From the NCBI GenBank assembly GCA_934141535.1, contig CAKPCH010000001.1, forward strand, positions 1 through 64,000: 64,000 nucleotides of DNA, written 5' to 3'. Under the pieces are notes generated by a model. It did not search any database. It had not been told where the DNA came from and worked only from the letters and a program-made list of their open reading frames with translations. Below, piece by piece: positions 33,061-42,779 of the stretch. Position numbers and translations under genes: made by a program. The stretch's first letter is position 1; each line of letters opens with the position of its first letter. Source of the stretch: an uncultured Bacilli bacterium (GTDB taxonomy: Bacteria > Bacillota_I > Bacilli_A > RF39 > UBA660).

Positions 33061-34234
33061 ATAATTTATTTCCACAGTTCATACAGAACTTTGCATCATC
33101 ATTTGCTTTTGTTCCACAGTTTGTACAGAATTTTTCTTTTACTTCTTCTGGTCTTTTAGTACCACATTCAACACAGAATTTACCAGTTATAAGCGCTCCA
33201 CAATTAGGGCATTTTACACCGTCTTCTTTTGTTTCTTTTGGCATTTCTTGTGGTTTCATGTATTCATTTTTATTTCCTACAATTCCCATATTACCTGCTG
33301 CCATATTCATCATACCAATACCCATCATACCAGTTGCAGCACCATTGGCATTTGAAGCAGCACTTTTTAATGCTTCTCCATAAGAACCTGTAAGTACTCC
33401 TTGTTGTTGATATTGATCTCCACCAATTTCATAATTATCCATCTTAGTTTGAGATTCTTCATCAAGTGATACTGGTTCAACAGCAAATGAAATTAACTGA
33501 ATACCTCTATTTCTGATATTTTGATCAAAAACATTTTCATCCATTATTTTTTTAATTTCATCTGTCTTATTTTGAAGTTCTAATACTTCTATTTTATGTT
33601 CATCGCTTCCAAGACTATTCATAACATTTGCGAAAGAAGCAATTACTTCAGAATGCATTTGTTCTTCTAATTCTTGTTTTTTATAAACATCTGCTGTACC
33701 ACTTATATTTTTCATAAATAAGAATGGATCACAAATCTTAAAAGTATATGTACCATGACATCTTACTCTTACACTCATAGCTATATAAGAATTTGTTCTA
33801 GCATTCATTATTGGGTGACCCCAATCTTTATACATAATTGGTGTTGAAGTACCAAATTTATTATTTATTATTTCTTTTAAATTAAAGAAGAATACAGCTT
33901 GTTCCTTAGCACTTGCACCATCATAAGTAAATCTTTGCCACATTTCTTTAAACATAGCACCAAATTGACCAGCAAATAATGATGGTGTTGATGATGAATC
34001 AAAAGTAAATACTCCTTCTTCTGCTGATGCATCTAATATACGACCATTATCATATATTATTGCACATTGTCCAGGTCCTACTATTATAGTTGACCCATTA
34101 GATATTACACCATTTGGTGTAGTCTTTTTAACCATTAATGTATCATTATCTAAATCTTCACATCTAATGGCCTCTTTCCATTGGTCATGTAAAGTACTTC
34201 CAACAGCACTTACAGCGGCTCTAATTAAACCCAT
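33059..34234 (-). CDS. SPFH-domain protein with C-terminal zinc ribbons (virion-core-like/YdjI type)
   Basis: The 391-residue protein has an N-terminal SPFH/band-7-like domain (about 40-270, GPGQCAIIYDNGRI, MYKDWGHPIMN, RNRGIQLISFAVEPVSLDEE). A glycine/alanine/methionine-rich segment follows (about 275-325), then two CxxC...CxxC zinc ribbons at the end (CPNCGALITGKFCVECG and CTNCGTKANDDAKFCMNCG). Relatives such as Bacillus YdjI scaffold membrane-stress machinery. It probably shares an operon with the DUF1003 protein 69 nt upstream. Confidence 0.85.
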   Translation of the reverse strand: MGLIRAAVSAVGSTLHDQWKEAIRCEDLDNDTLMVKKTTPNGVISNGSTIIVGPGQCAIIYDNGRILDASAEEGVFTFDSSSTPSLFAGQFGAMFKEMWQRFTYDGASAKEQAVFFFNLKEIINNKFGTSTPIMYKDWGHPIMNARTNSYIAMSVRVRCHGTYTFKICDPFLFMKNISGTADVYKKQELEEQMHSEVIASFANVMNSLGSDEHKIEVLELQNKTDEIKKIMDENVFDQNIRNRGIQLISFAVEPVSLDEESQTKMDNYEIGGDQYQQQGVLTGSYGEALKSAASNANGAATGMMGIGMMNMAAGNMGIVGNKNEYMKPQEMPKETKEDGVKCPNCGALITGKFCVECGTKRPEEVKEKFCTNCGTKANDDAKFCMNCGNKL

Positions 34235-34303
34235 TTATATCATCCCTCCTAGTATCATAATACTACTTACATTATATAATATTTTTTTTATAAAAGCAAT
34301 TTA

Positions 34304-34801
34304 TTATTTATTTTTATTTAATTCTTTTAAAATTTCATTTTGTTGTTTTAAAATAAGTTCCATTTTATCATGTAATTCTTCTAATATTAATTCACTTTTT
34401 ATATTTGTTTTATAATCGTTTGTACTCTTTAAACTTTCTTTTTTAGCTTCTCTATTTTGACTCATCATAATTATTGGAGCTTGTATAGCTGCTATACAAG
34501 ATAATATTAAGTTAAGTAATATAAATGGATAATCGTCAATACCACTAAATACAAAAGTATTTAATATCATCCATAAAATCAAAAATGAACAAAATATTAT
34601 AATAAAAGTCCAAGAACCCGCTAAAGCAGTTATTTTATCTGCTACTTTTTCTCCTATAGTTCTTTTTTCATCATTATCTACATTAATAGCTATAGGTTCA
34701 TCTATTAACATATCAAGTAATTCATCATAATTTTCTATTGTTTCTATATCTGTCTTATTAAGTATTTTTTTTACTAATTTTTCTTTATTTACTTTTGACA
34801 T
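34304..34801 (-). CDS. DUF1003 membrane protein
   Basis: The 165-residue protein has two membrane helices (about 65-85 and 95-115) around FVFSGIDDYPFILLNLILSC, typical of DUF1003, and a C-terminal coiled coil (LEELHDKMELILKQQNEILKEL). The family is uncharacterised, though often linked with ion-transport or stress genes. It starts 11 nt after aspS with an AGGAGG site, so it is in the aspS transcript. Confidence 0.85.
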   Translation of the reverse strand: MSKVNKEKLVKKILNKTDIETIENYDELLDMLIDEPIAINVDNDEKRTIGEKVADKITALAGSWTFIIIFCSFLILWMILNTFVFSGIDDYPFILLNLILSCIAAIQAPIIMMSQNREAKKESLKSTNDYKTNIKSELILEELHDKMELILKQQNEILKELNKNK

Positions 34802-34812
34802 ATTTACCTCCT

Positions 34813-36126
34813 TTATGGATTTAATCTATTAGGACCTCTAAATATAAATTGTGCTTCTTTTATAGTCATTCCAAGTAATAACATAAGTAATCTATCTACA
34901 CCAAGTGCAAAACCACCATGTGGAGGACATCCATACTTAAAGAATTGTAAATAGAATTCAACGTCCTTACCAAGTCCCTTTTCTTTAGCATTCTTAACTA
35001 ATTCATCATATCTATGTTCTCTTTGAGCACCTGATGTTATTTCAGTACCTCTCCAAATTAAATCATATCCCATTAATTTTCCTTCACTATTTCTCATGTG
35101 ATAAAATGGACGTTTTGTTGCAGCATAATCTGTTATAAACATAAACTCACTATTATATACTTCACTAGCTAATTTGTATGTTAATTTTTCTGCTTCTGCA
35201 TTCATATCTCCAATATCAACTTCAGGTATAGAAAAATTATATCTTTCATTTAATTCTTTATATAAATCTTTTAATTTTAATCTTGGGAAAGGCTTAGTTG
35301 GTATAATAACTTCTTTTCCAAATACTTCTTTAATTTTATCTCCATATTTTTCTTTTACTTTAGTTAAACCTGCTATAAGTAAATCTTCTTCAAAATCCAT
35401 TACATCAAGATAACTATCTATATAAGAAAATTCTAAGTCAAATGAAGTAAACTCTGTAGCATGTCTATTGGTATTAGAATTTTCAGCTCTAAAACAAGGT
35501 GCGACTTCAAATACTTTAGATAAACCAGCTGCTATAGCCATTTGTTTATAAAATTGTGGAGATTGAGCTAAAAAGGCTTTTCTATCAAAGTATTTTACTT
35601 CAAATACTTCACTTCCAGATTCACTTGCAGCACCTATTAATTTAGGTGTATGTATTTCAGTAAAATCTTTACTATATAAGAAATCTCTCATAGCGCCCAC
35701 TAAACATGATTCTATTTGGCGCGCTAACATATTCTTTTCATTTCTTAAATCTAACCATCTATAATCTAATCTAGTATCAATATTAACTCCATCTAGATTA
35801 TTATAATCAAATGGTAATGTAGAAGCTATACTTGTAACTTCTATAGTATTTGGTATAAGTTCCATACCGCCTAGTTTTACTGCTTCATTTCCTTTTAAGA
35901 TTCCATTTACTTTAATAGTACTTTCTACACTAACATTTGACATTATATCAAGAAGTTCTTTATTACTTTCTTCACTTTTTTCTATAGTCATTTGTACTTT
36001 ACCTGTTGAATCTCTAAGTATTACAAACATTACCCATTTTTTATCTCTTATTGTATCAACAAATCCACTAAATGTTATCTCTTTTCCTAAATAATTTTTA
36101 AGTTCATTTACATATACTTTTTTCAT
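34813..36126 (-). CDS. aspS: Aspartyl-tRNA synthetase, archaeal/eukaryotic (short) type
   Basis: It charges tRNA-Asp. The 437 residues lack the GAD insertion that makes the usual bacterial AspRS about 590 long. They follow the archaeal-type order: OB fold (FSGFVDTIRDKKWVMFVILRD), motif 2 with FRAENSNTNRHATEF (about 215) and C-terminal GGFALGVDRLLMLLLGM (about 405). Such enzymes are often non-discriminating and can also load Asp on tRNA-Asn, which GatCAB would amidate. AsnRS here makes that unnecessary, so its specificity is an open question. It has its own T-box. Confidence 0.93.
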   Translation of the reverse strand: MKKVYVNELKNYLGKEITFSGFVDTIRDKKWVMFVILRDSTGKVQMTIEKSEESNKELLDIMSNVSVESTIKVNGILKGNEAVKLGGMELIPNTIEVTSIASTLPFDYNNLDGVNIDTRLDYRWLDLRNEKNMLARQIESCLVGAMRDFLYSKDFTEIHTPKLIGAASESGSEVFEVKYFDRKAFLAQSPQFYKQMAIAAGLSKVFEVAPCFRAENSNTNRHATEFTSFDLEFSYIDSYLDVMDFEEDLLIAGLTKVKEKYGDKIKEVFGKEVIIPTKPFPRLKLKDLYKELNERYNFSIPEVDIGDMNAEAEKLTYKLASEVYNSEFMFITDYAATKRPFYHMRNSEGKLMGYDLIWRGTEITSGAQREHRYDELVKNAKEKGLGKDVEFYLQFFKYGCPPHGGFALGVDRLLMLLLGMTIKEAQFIFRGPNRLNP

Positions 36127-36132
36127 ATTTCC

Positions 36133-36372
36133 TCCTATTTAATATAAAAAATCTATGAAATACAAGGACGAAAACTTCGTGGTGCCACCTTGCTTCATAG
36201 ATTTATCTATCTTTATTACTTATAACGTAGTAACACGATTATTTAACGTTTGATGTCTTCTATATATAATTCTTTTAGTTTACACCCACCACTAATTCTC
36301 TTTTAAGTATTAATATATATACTCTTTCAAACAAATACAATTTTATTATATCATATTTTTCTATTTTTTCAA
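36133..36372 (-). promoter_or_regulatory. T-box leader of aspS, Asp specifier, with promoter
   Basis: Promoter TTGAAA (36372-36367), 16 nt, TATAAT (36350-36345). The specifier context GAA-GAC-ATC gives codon GAC (36257-36255). The T-box element AAGGTGGCACCACG can pair with CGTCCTTG as antiterminator, or AAATCTATGAA/TTCATAGATTT with T6 forms the terminator. Confidence 0.9.
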
Positions 36373-36837
36373 GTTAAATGTCTTAGGTTCTTCATCATAA
36401 CCACAATAATTATACTCATCTTCTCCATTTAATATAGGATTATTAGTATCTTCATTGTTTAATAACATTAACATATATAAAGTATTTAATTGCTCTTCAC
36501 TACACTTTATACCGCTCATTTTAGGATTAGGTATTTTTATTATTGGTTTATAATATATAGGTTCATGACTATAATATACATATCCAAAACAATTAATAAG
36601 TATATCTGCTGGTCCTGATAATTTTGATAATGTAATAATAGCGGATGCTGTAGGATTAAATTTAAATTCTTTTATATTTAATTTTTCTTTAATAAATGTT
36701 TCTGCCCACATGTTATGTGTATCTTTTCTAAAGTCACTATTTTTAGGACAAACTTTATAATAGCTACCATCTGGTGCGATAAATCCATTATATCTATACA
36801 CTTTTGTTACATCATCATATTTATTAAAATCAAACAT
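36361..36837 (-). CDS. Protein of unknown function following hisS
   Basis: The 158-residue soluble protein has no family I recognise. It starts YRYNGFIAPDGSYYKVCPKN and contains LSGPADILINCFGYVYYSHEP. It overlaps the hisS stop in a TAATG, so it is translationally coupled and is the last gene of the relA-dtd-hisS operon. The -35 of the aspS promoter lies in its last codons. Confidence 0.65.
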   Translation of the reverse strand: MFDFNKYDDVTKVYRYNGFIAPDGSYYKVCPKNSDFRKDTHNMWAETFIKEKLNIKEFKFNPTASAIITLSKLSGPADILINCFGYVYYSHEPIYYKPIIKIPNPKMSGIKCSEEQLNTLYMLMLLNNEDTNNPILNGEDEYNYCGYDEEPKTFNLKK

Positions 36838-38108
36838 TATTCACCTAATTCTTCATCAAAGAAATCTACTAAATCTTGCTTTAATACTTTATATTCAGAA
36901 TGTCCATCATTCTTTTTAATAGTTATTATATCTTCTTGTCTTTCTTCTTCGCCTATTAATATTATAAAGCGTGCTTGTAATCTATCAGCAACTTTAAAAT
37001 TATTTTTTAAATTTCTATTATTATAATCAGTATCTACTATAAATCCATTAAGTCTTAAATCTTGAGTAATATTTAATGCATACTCTTTATCATCTTCACT
37101 CATAGGAATAACATATATATCTATATTGTTTATTATAGGTAAATCTATTTTTTCATAATCGAGTGCTGTCATTAATCTTTCAAGCCCCATAGCAAACCCT
37201 ACTCCACTAGTTTTTGGTCCATCTAAAGTCTCTACTAAATTATCATATCTTCCACCACCACATAATACGTTTTGACTTCCAAATCCTTCTACTTTAGCTT
37301 CTACTTCAAATACTGTATGTGTGTAGTAATCAAGGCCTCTAACTAATGATGTATTTACTTCATAATCTATATTAAGACTATTTAAATATTCTTTTACTTT
37401 ATTAAAGTGATTTTTTGATACTTCATTTAAATAATCTATTGTTTTTGGTGCTGATTTCATAATATCTTTTGAAGAATCTATTTTGCAATCTAATATTCTT
37501 AAAGGATTTTTTAAGAATCTCTCTTTACAATCATCACATAATTCATCTATATGTGGTTTAAAATATTCTATAAGTGCTGTTCTGTAAGCTTCTCTACTTT
37601 CTTTATCTCCTAATGTATTTATATTAACTTTAATTCCTTTAAGTCCTAACATTTTATATAAATTAACAGGTATACTTATAATTTCAGCATCTACACTAGC
37701 ATCTTCACTTCCAAATACTTCAACACCAAATTGATAAAACTCTCTAAATCTTCCAGATTGTGGACGTTCATATCTAAACATAGGCCCATAATACCACGCT
37801 TTTACTGGCATTGCATGATTTCCATACATTTTATTTTCTATAAAACTTCTTACAATACTTGCAGTACCTTCTGGACGAAGAGTAAGTGGTCTTTCTCCTC
37901 TATCCATAAAATCATATGTTTCTTTAGTTACTATATCTGTAGTTTCACCAACACCTCTATGAAATAAATTACTTGATTCAAATATAGGCGTTCTAAAATA
38001 TTCATAATTATATTTTTCCATTAATCCTTCAATTAACTCTTCAACATATAATAATTTTTTACCATATTCTCCAAATACATCATAAGTACCTTTTGCTTTT
38101 TGTATCAT
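36837..38108 (-). CDS. hisS: Histidyl-tRNA synthetase
   Basis: The start is ATG 38108 (MIQKAKGTYDVFG), preceded by AAGGAGTTG; the frame is open 10 codons further without support. The 423-residue class II enzyme has motif 2 in YGPMFRYERPQSGRFREFYQ (about 110), the histidine signatures LVRGLDYYTHTVFEV (about 255) and GGGRYDNLVE (about 280), and the C-terminal anticodon-binding domain (IDIYVIPMSEDDKE on). Confidence 0.96.
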   Translation of the reverse strand: MIQKAKGTYDVFGEYGKKLLYVEELIEGLMEKYNYEYFRTPIFESSNLFHRGVGETTDIVTKETYDFMDRGERPLTLRPEGTASIVRSFIENKMYGNHAMPVKAWYYGPMFRYERPQSGRFREFYQFGVEVFGSEDASVDAEIISIPVNLYKMLGLKGIKVNINTLGDKESREAYRTALIEYFKPHIDELCDDCKERFLKNPLRILDCKIDSSKDIMKSAPKTIDYLNEVSKNHFNKVKEYLNSLNIDYEVNTSLVRGLDYYTHTVFEVEAKVEGFGSQNVLCGGGRYDNLVETLDGPKTSGVGFAMGLERLMTALDYEKIDLPIINNIDIYVIPMSEDDKEYALNITQDLRLNGFIVDTDYNNRNLKNNFKVADRLQARFIILIGEEERQEDIITIKKNDGHSEYKVLKQDLVDFFDEELGE

Positions 38109-38154
38109 AAATTCAACTCCTTGTTTCATATTATACATAATTCATGTATATTTA

Positions 38155-39216
38155 TCAATCACTATTTTTTACTTTTTTAATATTATTTTTTATATCTTCT
38201 TTATAATACTTAAATGTTACTATTGCCATTATAGCAAGTGGAGATGATATAAATACTCCTTTTATTCCTAAAAGTATACCGCTTGCAAAAAGCGCGATAA
38301 TAGTAGCAAGTGGATGTATTTTATTTGTTTTTCCATATACTGTAGGATTTATAACATAACTATCAAGTGTACTTAAAACGCAGAAAGCTATTATAGTCTT
38401 AACAAGTAGTGATGGACTTACAACGAATGCTGTAATAGCTGCTATTATATTTACTCCAATTCCACCAAAATAAGGAATTAAATTAGCAACACATGCTAAG
38501 AATCCTAAAAGTATTGCATTAGGATGTCCTATTATTGTATATCCTAATGTATATTCTATTAGTGTTATTACCATAACTTGAACTAATCCATTTAAATATT
38601 TTTTCATTTCATCATCTAAAGTTTTAACATAATTAAATGTTTTTTGGCTTTTTGATTTAAAGAAAGCTTTTACTTCTTTTCTTATTTTATCCATATCTAT
38701 TAATAAGTAAATAAATACTGCAAATATAATTAATAATTTTGACATAAGTGCTAAAGAAGTATTTACTAAGTTAATAGCGCCATCTGATACATAAGTACCT
38801 AAATTTGATAAAATTGTTTTAAATGTATCTTGAAGTGTTGATTCTAATCCCGCTACATTGATATCAAAGTTAGATTTTTCTAATGAAGAAATAAACTGCA
38901 TTATACTATTAAATAAACTTGATAATTGTCCTACTAATACAGTAGAAATTAAATAAATTATAAGTGCTGCAAGGCCTATAAGAGATATTACTATTATTGT
39001 AACACCAAGCCATTTTGGCAATCCTTTCTCTTGCATCTTAACTAGGAATGGATGTACAGCATAAGCAAGTGCAAATGCTATAATAATTGGCATAACTATA
39101 GCAAACACTTTATCAAATATTCCTATCCATAAATTACCTGTTCTATATATTAAGAACATTATAAGTACTATTAAAGCTAAATTAACTAATTTAAAATCTA
39201 ATTTGTTTTTTAACAT
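38155..39216 (-). CDS. AI-2E family transporter / permease
   Basis: The 353-residue membrane protein has two N-terminal helices, a soluble middle (about 95-150) and a C-terminal bundle with the family hallmark GxNxPxxGGIGxxxxxxI-like stretch ANLIPYFGGIGVNIIAAI (about 240) and HPLATIIALFASGILLGIKGV (about 300). Members export varied small molecules or ions; quorum-signal export is only one named case. It overlaps dtd by 1 nt, inside the relA operon. Confidence 0.88.
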   Translation of the reverse strand: MLKNKLDFKLVNLALIVLIMFLIYRTGNLWIGIFDKVFAIVMPIIIAFALAYAVHPFLVKMQEKGLPKWLGVTIIVISLIGLAALIIYLISTVLVGQLSSLFNSIMQFISSLEKSNFDINVAGLESTLQDTFKTILSNLGTYVSDGAINLVNTSLALMSKLLIIFAVFIYLLIDMDKIRKEVKAFFKSKSQKTFNYVKTLDDEMKKYLNGLVQVMVITLIEYTLGYTIIGHPNAILLGFLACVANLIPYFGGIGVNIIAAITAFVVSPSLLVKTIIAFCVLSTLDSYVINPTVYGKTNKIHPLATIIALFASGILLGIKGVFISSPLAIMAIVTFKYYKEDIKNNIKKVKNSD

Positions 39217-39659
39217 TATTTATCCCTACTTTCTAACATTATTGTAACTGGTCCATCATTTACTATATTAACTTTCATGTCACTTTTAAATATTCCTGTT
39301 TCTACTTTGACATATTCTCTTAATTTTTGATTAAAAATATCATATAGTCTATGAGCTTCATCACCCTTCATTGCATTAATATAACTTGGTCTATTACCTT
39401 TTCTTGTATCAGCATAAAGTGTAAATTGTGAAATACTAAGAATACTTCCATTCGTATCAAGTATACTCTTATTCATAACACCATTTTCATCATCAAATAT
39501 TCTTAAATTAACTATTTTCTTTACTAAATAATCTATATCATTAATAGTATCAGTATCAGTAAAACAAGAAAAAATTACAAGTCCACTATCTATTTTTCCT
39601 ACTATATTATTTTCTACTGTTACACTAGAATTTAAACTTCTTTGTACTAATACTCTCAT
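39216..39659 (-). CDS. dtd: D-aminoacyl-tRNA deacylase
   Basis: It hydrolyses D-aminoacyl-tRNAs. The 147 residues include the N-terminal MRVLVQRSLNSSVTVEN, the conserved SISQFTLYADTRKGNRPSY (SQxT motif, about 80) and the C-terminal VNIVNDGPVTIMLES (GP motif). It overlaps the end of relA by 4 nt (ATGA), keeping the common relA-dtd order. Confidence 0.96.
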   Translation of the reverse strand: MRVLVQRSLNSSVTVENNIVGKIDSGLVIFSCFTDTDTINDIDYLVKKIVNLRIFDDENGVMNKSILDTNGSILSISQFTLYADTRKGNRPSYINAMKGDEAHRLYDIFNQKLREYVKVETGIFKSDMKVNIVNDGPVTIMLESRDK

Positions 39660-41824
39660 TTTATAACTCTTTCTACATAAACAATATCTTCTATCATTGA
39701 TAAGTCATTCATAAATTTTTCTAGTTTTTCTTTATTACTTACTAAAATACTTATTTCATACATACTAACATCTATATTATTTACATTATTTATACTTTGT
39801 ATTATAACATCACTTGATGAAGTTTTAGATATTATATCTATAAGTACATTTCTATTAGTTGTATTTTTTAATGTATGTACCATTATTGAAGTTGAATATT
39901 TATTAGTAATTGCAGTATTCCAATGAACATTTATTAATCTGTCATCTAAGTCTGCTATATTTGGACAAACACTTCTATGTACACTAATACCATTTCCTTT
40001 TGTTATATAGCCAACTATACTATCACCTGGAATTGGTTTACAACATGAAGCAACGTTTACTTTAATTTCATCTATTCCTTCAACTAATATATCGTTTTTA
40101 GCGCTCATATTAGTTTTTATATTATTATTAATTTTATTTAAAACAAATTCTTCCTTAGATACTTCTTCACTATTTATTATATTTATTACTGATATTGCAC
40201 TATACTTTCCACTACCTATACCTATATATAATTCTGTTAAATCTCCTATATGTAATTCTTCTAATATTTTATCAATATTATCATCTTTATAAAAATCTAC
40301 ATTAGCTATTTTCTTTCTTCTTAATTCTTTTAATAATAATTCTTCACCACGTTTTAAATTTTCTTCTTTATCTATTCTATTAAAATATGCCTTTATTTTA
40401 TTTTTAGCTTGTGCTGTATAAGCCATATTTATCCATTCACGTGATGGAAAAGAACTTTTATTTGTATTTATTTTTACTATATCATTATCTTGTAGTTTAT
40501 AGTCTAGTGGTACTATATTACCATTTACAATAGCACCTACCATAGAATCTCCTACTTTACTATGTACTTTATATGCAAAATCTATTGGTGTAGCACCACT
40601 TGGTAGTTCTATTACATCTCCTTTAGGTGTAAATACATATATCATATTTTTAAGTACATCTTCTTTTACACTATTTACAAATAATTCATCACTTTCTTCT
40701 TCACTAGAAAGTTCCATAATTGAACGGAAAAATTGAAGTTTTTCTTCCATAGCAGATTGCATTATTGTTTTACCTTTTTCTTTATATGACCAATGTGAAG
40801 CAACTCCATGTTCTGCTATATTATCCATATCATAAGTTCTTATTTGTATTTCATATAACTGTCCATTTTCACCAAATACTGTAGTATGAAGAGATTGATA
40901 ACCATTAGCTTTTGGCATTGCTATATAATCTTTAAATCTTTTTGGTATAGGTCTATATTTAGAATGTATTATACCTAAAGTTTGATAGCAATCTTGTTCT
41001 GTATCTACAAATACTCTTAAAGCAAGTAAATCATATATATCACTAAATCTTCTACCAGTATCAAGTTTCTTATATATACTATAAATACTTTTTGCTCTTC
41101 CTTTAATTTTATGCTTTATACCATGACTATTTAATAAATTAGTAATTGACTCCATCATAGCTTCTACATTAGCATTTCTCTCTACTTTAGATTGATTTAA
41201 TTTTTCAACTATTGAAAAATATACATCAGGTTTTAAATATCTAAGTGATAAATCTTCTAATTCACTCTTTATTTTATTCATACCAAGTCTATGTGCGATA
41301 GGTACTAATATTTCAAGAGTTTCTTTAGCATTATTTTTTTGACTTTTCTCACTTAATATCCAAAGTGTTCTCATATTATGAAGTCTATCTGCTAACTTAA
41401 TTATAATAACTCTAACATCTTCTGTAAGTCCTACTAATATTTTTCTATGATTAGCAAGTACAGCTTCATTCTCACCACTAAAATTAAGTTTATTTATCTT
41501 AGTTACTCCATCTACTAAAGATGCTATTTCTAAAGAAAATTCATCTTGTAATTCTTCTTTAGTTACATTACAATCTTCAATTGTATCATGAAGAAGTGCT
41601 GCACATATTGTAGGACAATCTGCAGATATATCAGCCAAAATATAAGCCACATTTAAAGGATGAGTAATATAATCCTCACCTGTATGTCTCTTTTGTCCAA
41701 AATGTTTTTCATAGGCAAAAAGATATGCTTTAGTAATAAGTTTTTTATCATTTTTATTTTTTATATATGTTGATACTTTATTATATAAATCATCATATGT
41801 AATAAAAGGATTATCTTTTCTCAT
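39656..41824 (-). CDS. relA: (p)ppGpp synthetase/hydrolase RelA/SpoT
   Basis: The 722-residue bifunctional long RSH protein has an HD hydrolase domain with HTGEDYITHPLNVAYILA and LLHDTIEDC (about 50-75), and a synthetase domain with YSIYKKLDTGRRFSDIYDLLALRV and MPKANGYQSLHTTVFG (about 245-320). TGS (about 390-450, VFTPKGDVIELPSGATPIDFAY), a conserved-cysteine region (VASCCKPIPGDSIVGY) and a C-terminal ACT domain follow. It is the first gene of a relA-dtd-AI2E-hisS operon. Confidence 0.96.
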   Translation of the reverse strand: MRKDNPFITYDDLYNKVSTYIKNKNDKKLITKAYLFAYEKHFGQKRHTGEDYITHPLNVAYILADISADCPTICAALLHDTIEDCNVTKEELQDEFSLEIASLVDGVTKINKLNFSGENEAVLANHRKILVGLTEDVRVIIIKLADRLHNMRTLWILSEKSQKNNAKETLEILVPIAHRLGMNKIKSELEDLSLRYLKPDVYFSIVEKLNQSKVERNANVEAMMESITNLLNSHGIKHKIKGRAKSIYSIYKKLDTGRRFSDIYDLLALRVFVDTEQDCYQTLGIIHSKYRPIPKRFKDYIAMPKANGYQSLHTTVFGENGQLYEIQIRTYDMDNIAEHGVASHWSYKEKGKTIMQSAMEEKLQFFRSIMELSSEEESDELFVNSVKEDVLKNMIYVFTPKGDVIELPSGATPIDFAYKVHSKVGDSMVGAIVNGNIVPLDYKLQDNDIVKINTNKSSFPSREWINMAYTAQAKNKIKAYFNRIDKEENLKRGEELLLKELRRKKIANVDFYKDDNIDKILEELHIGDLTELYIGIGSGKYSAISVINIINSEEVSKEEFVLNKINNNIKTNMSAKNDILVEGIDEIKVNVASCCKPIPGDSIVGYITKGNGISVHRSVCPNIADLDDRLINVHWNTAITNKYSTSIMVHTLKNTTNRNVLIDIISKTSSSDVIIQSINNVNNIDVSMYEISILVSNKEKLEKFMNDLSMIEDIVYVERVIK

Positions 41825-41861
41825 AAACTCACCTACTTAATTATACTATACTTTTTTATTT

Positions 41862-41890
41862 TAATAAAGAAAAACTATCTAAGATAGTTT
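41862..41890 (-). terminator. Terminator of folD
   Basis: AAACTATCT/AGATAGTTT stem with a T-rich tail on the minus strand. Confidence 0.75.
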
Positions 41891-42726
41891 CATTTTTTTC
41901 TTAATATATGTGCCTTATATGTATTTTTAGCAAGTTCAGCTACAGTCATAGGTCCTACTCCTCCAGGTACTGGAGTTATAAAAGATGAAATAGGCGCTAC
42001 AGAGTTAAAATCTACATCTCCACATAATTTATTATTTTCTAATCTATTTATACCTACATCAACTACAACACTACCTTCAGTTACATAGTCGCGAGTTATA
42101 TAATTAGGTTTACCAATAGCTACAACAAGTATATCTGCAAGACGTGTAAATTCTTTTAAATTATTTGTCTTAGAATGACACAATGTAACAGTTGCATTTC
42201 TATTAGTTAGAAGAGATGCTAAAGGTTTACCAACTAAATCACTTCTACCTACTATAGTAACGTTTTTACCACTTAAATTTATATTATAAATATCTAATAA
42301 GTCAACAATACCCATTGGAGTACATGGAACAAGTGAATCTACTCCATGTACTAATTTACCCATATTTATATCAGTTAAACCATCTACATCCTTTAAAGGA
42401 CTAATAGCATTCTGTATTCTTTTAGCATTCAAGTGCTTAGGTATAGGTAATTGTACTAATATACCATCTGTAAATCTATCACGATTTAAAGCATCAATTA
42501 AACTAATAAGTTTTTCTTCTTCTACATTTTCATTTAATTTAATATGATTAAATCTATATCCTAACATTTCAGCCATTTTAGCTTTTTGACGTACATAAAC
42601 ACTACTTGCAGGATCTTCACCTACTTGTATGACTGCTAATTCTAATTTAGTATCTAATTTCAATATTTCTTCCTTTAAAGAATTTAATATTTGTATTTTC
42701 GCTTGTTTACCATCTAATATTTCCAT
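41890..42726 (-). CDS. folD: Methylenetetrahydrofolate dehydrogenase/cyclohydrolase
   Basis: This bifunctional enzyme of one-carbon metabolism interconverts 5,10-methylene- and 10-formyl-THF. The start is ATG 42726 after GGGTGG; the upstream GTG is part of the ribosome site. The 278 residues have YVRQKAKMAEMLGY (catalytic Lys, about 53), VQLPIPKHLN, PLKDVDGLTDIN, the nucleotide-binding VGRSDLVGKPLASLL (about 163) and TPVPGGVGPMTVA (about 258). Confidence 0.96.
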   Translation of the reverse strand: MEILDGKQAKIQILNSLKEEILKLDTKLELAVIQVGEDPASSVYVRQKAKMAEMLGYRFNHIKLNENVEEEKLISLIDALNRDRFTDGILVQLPIPKHLNAKRIQNAISPLKDVDGLTDINMGKLVHGVDSLVPCTPMGIVDLLDIYNINLSGKNVTIVGRSDLVGKPLASLLTNRNATVTLCHSKTNNLKEFTRLADILVVAIGKPNYITRDYVTEGSVVVDVGINRLENNKLCGDVDFNSVAPISSFITPVPGGVGPMTVAELAKNTYKAHILRKK

Positions 42727-42779
42727 TTTTACCACCCATCTAATTATATTATATTTTCTTAATAAAATAAATGTTTAAA

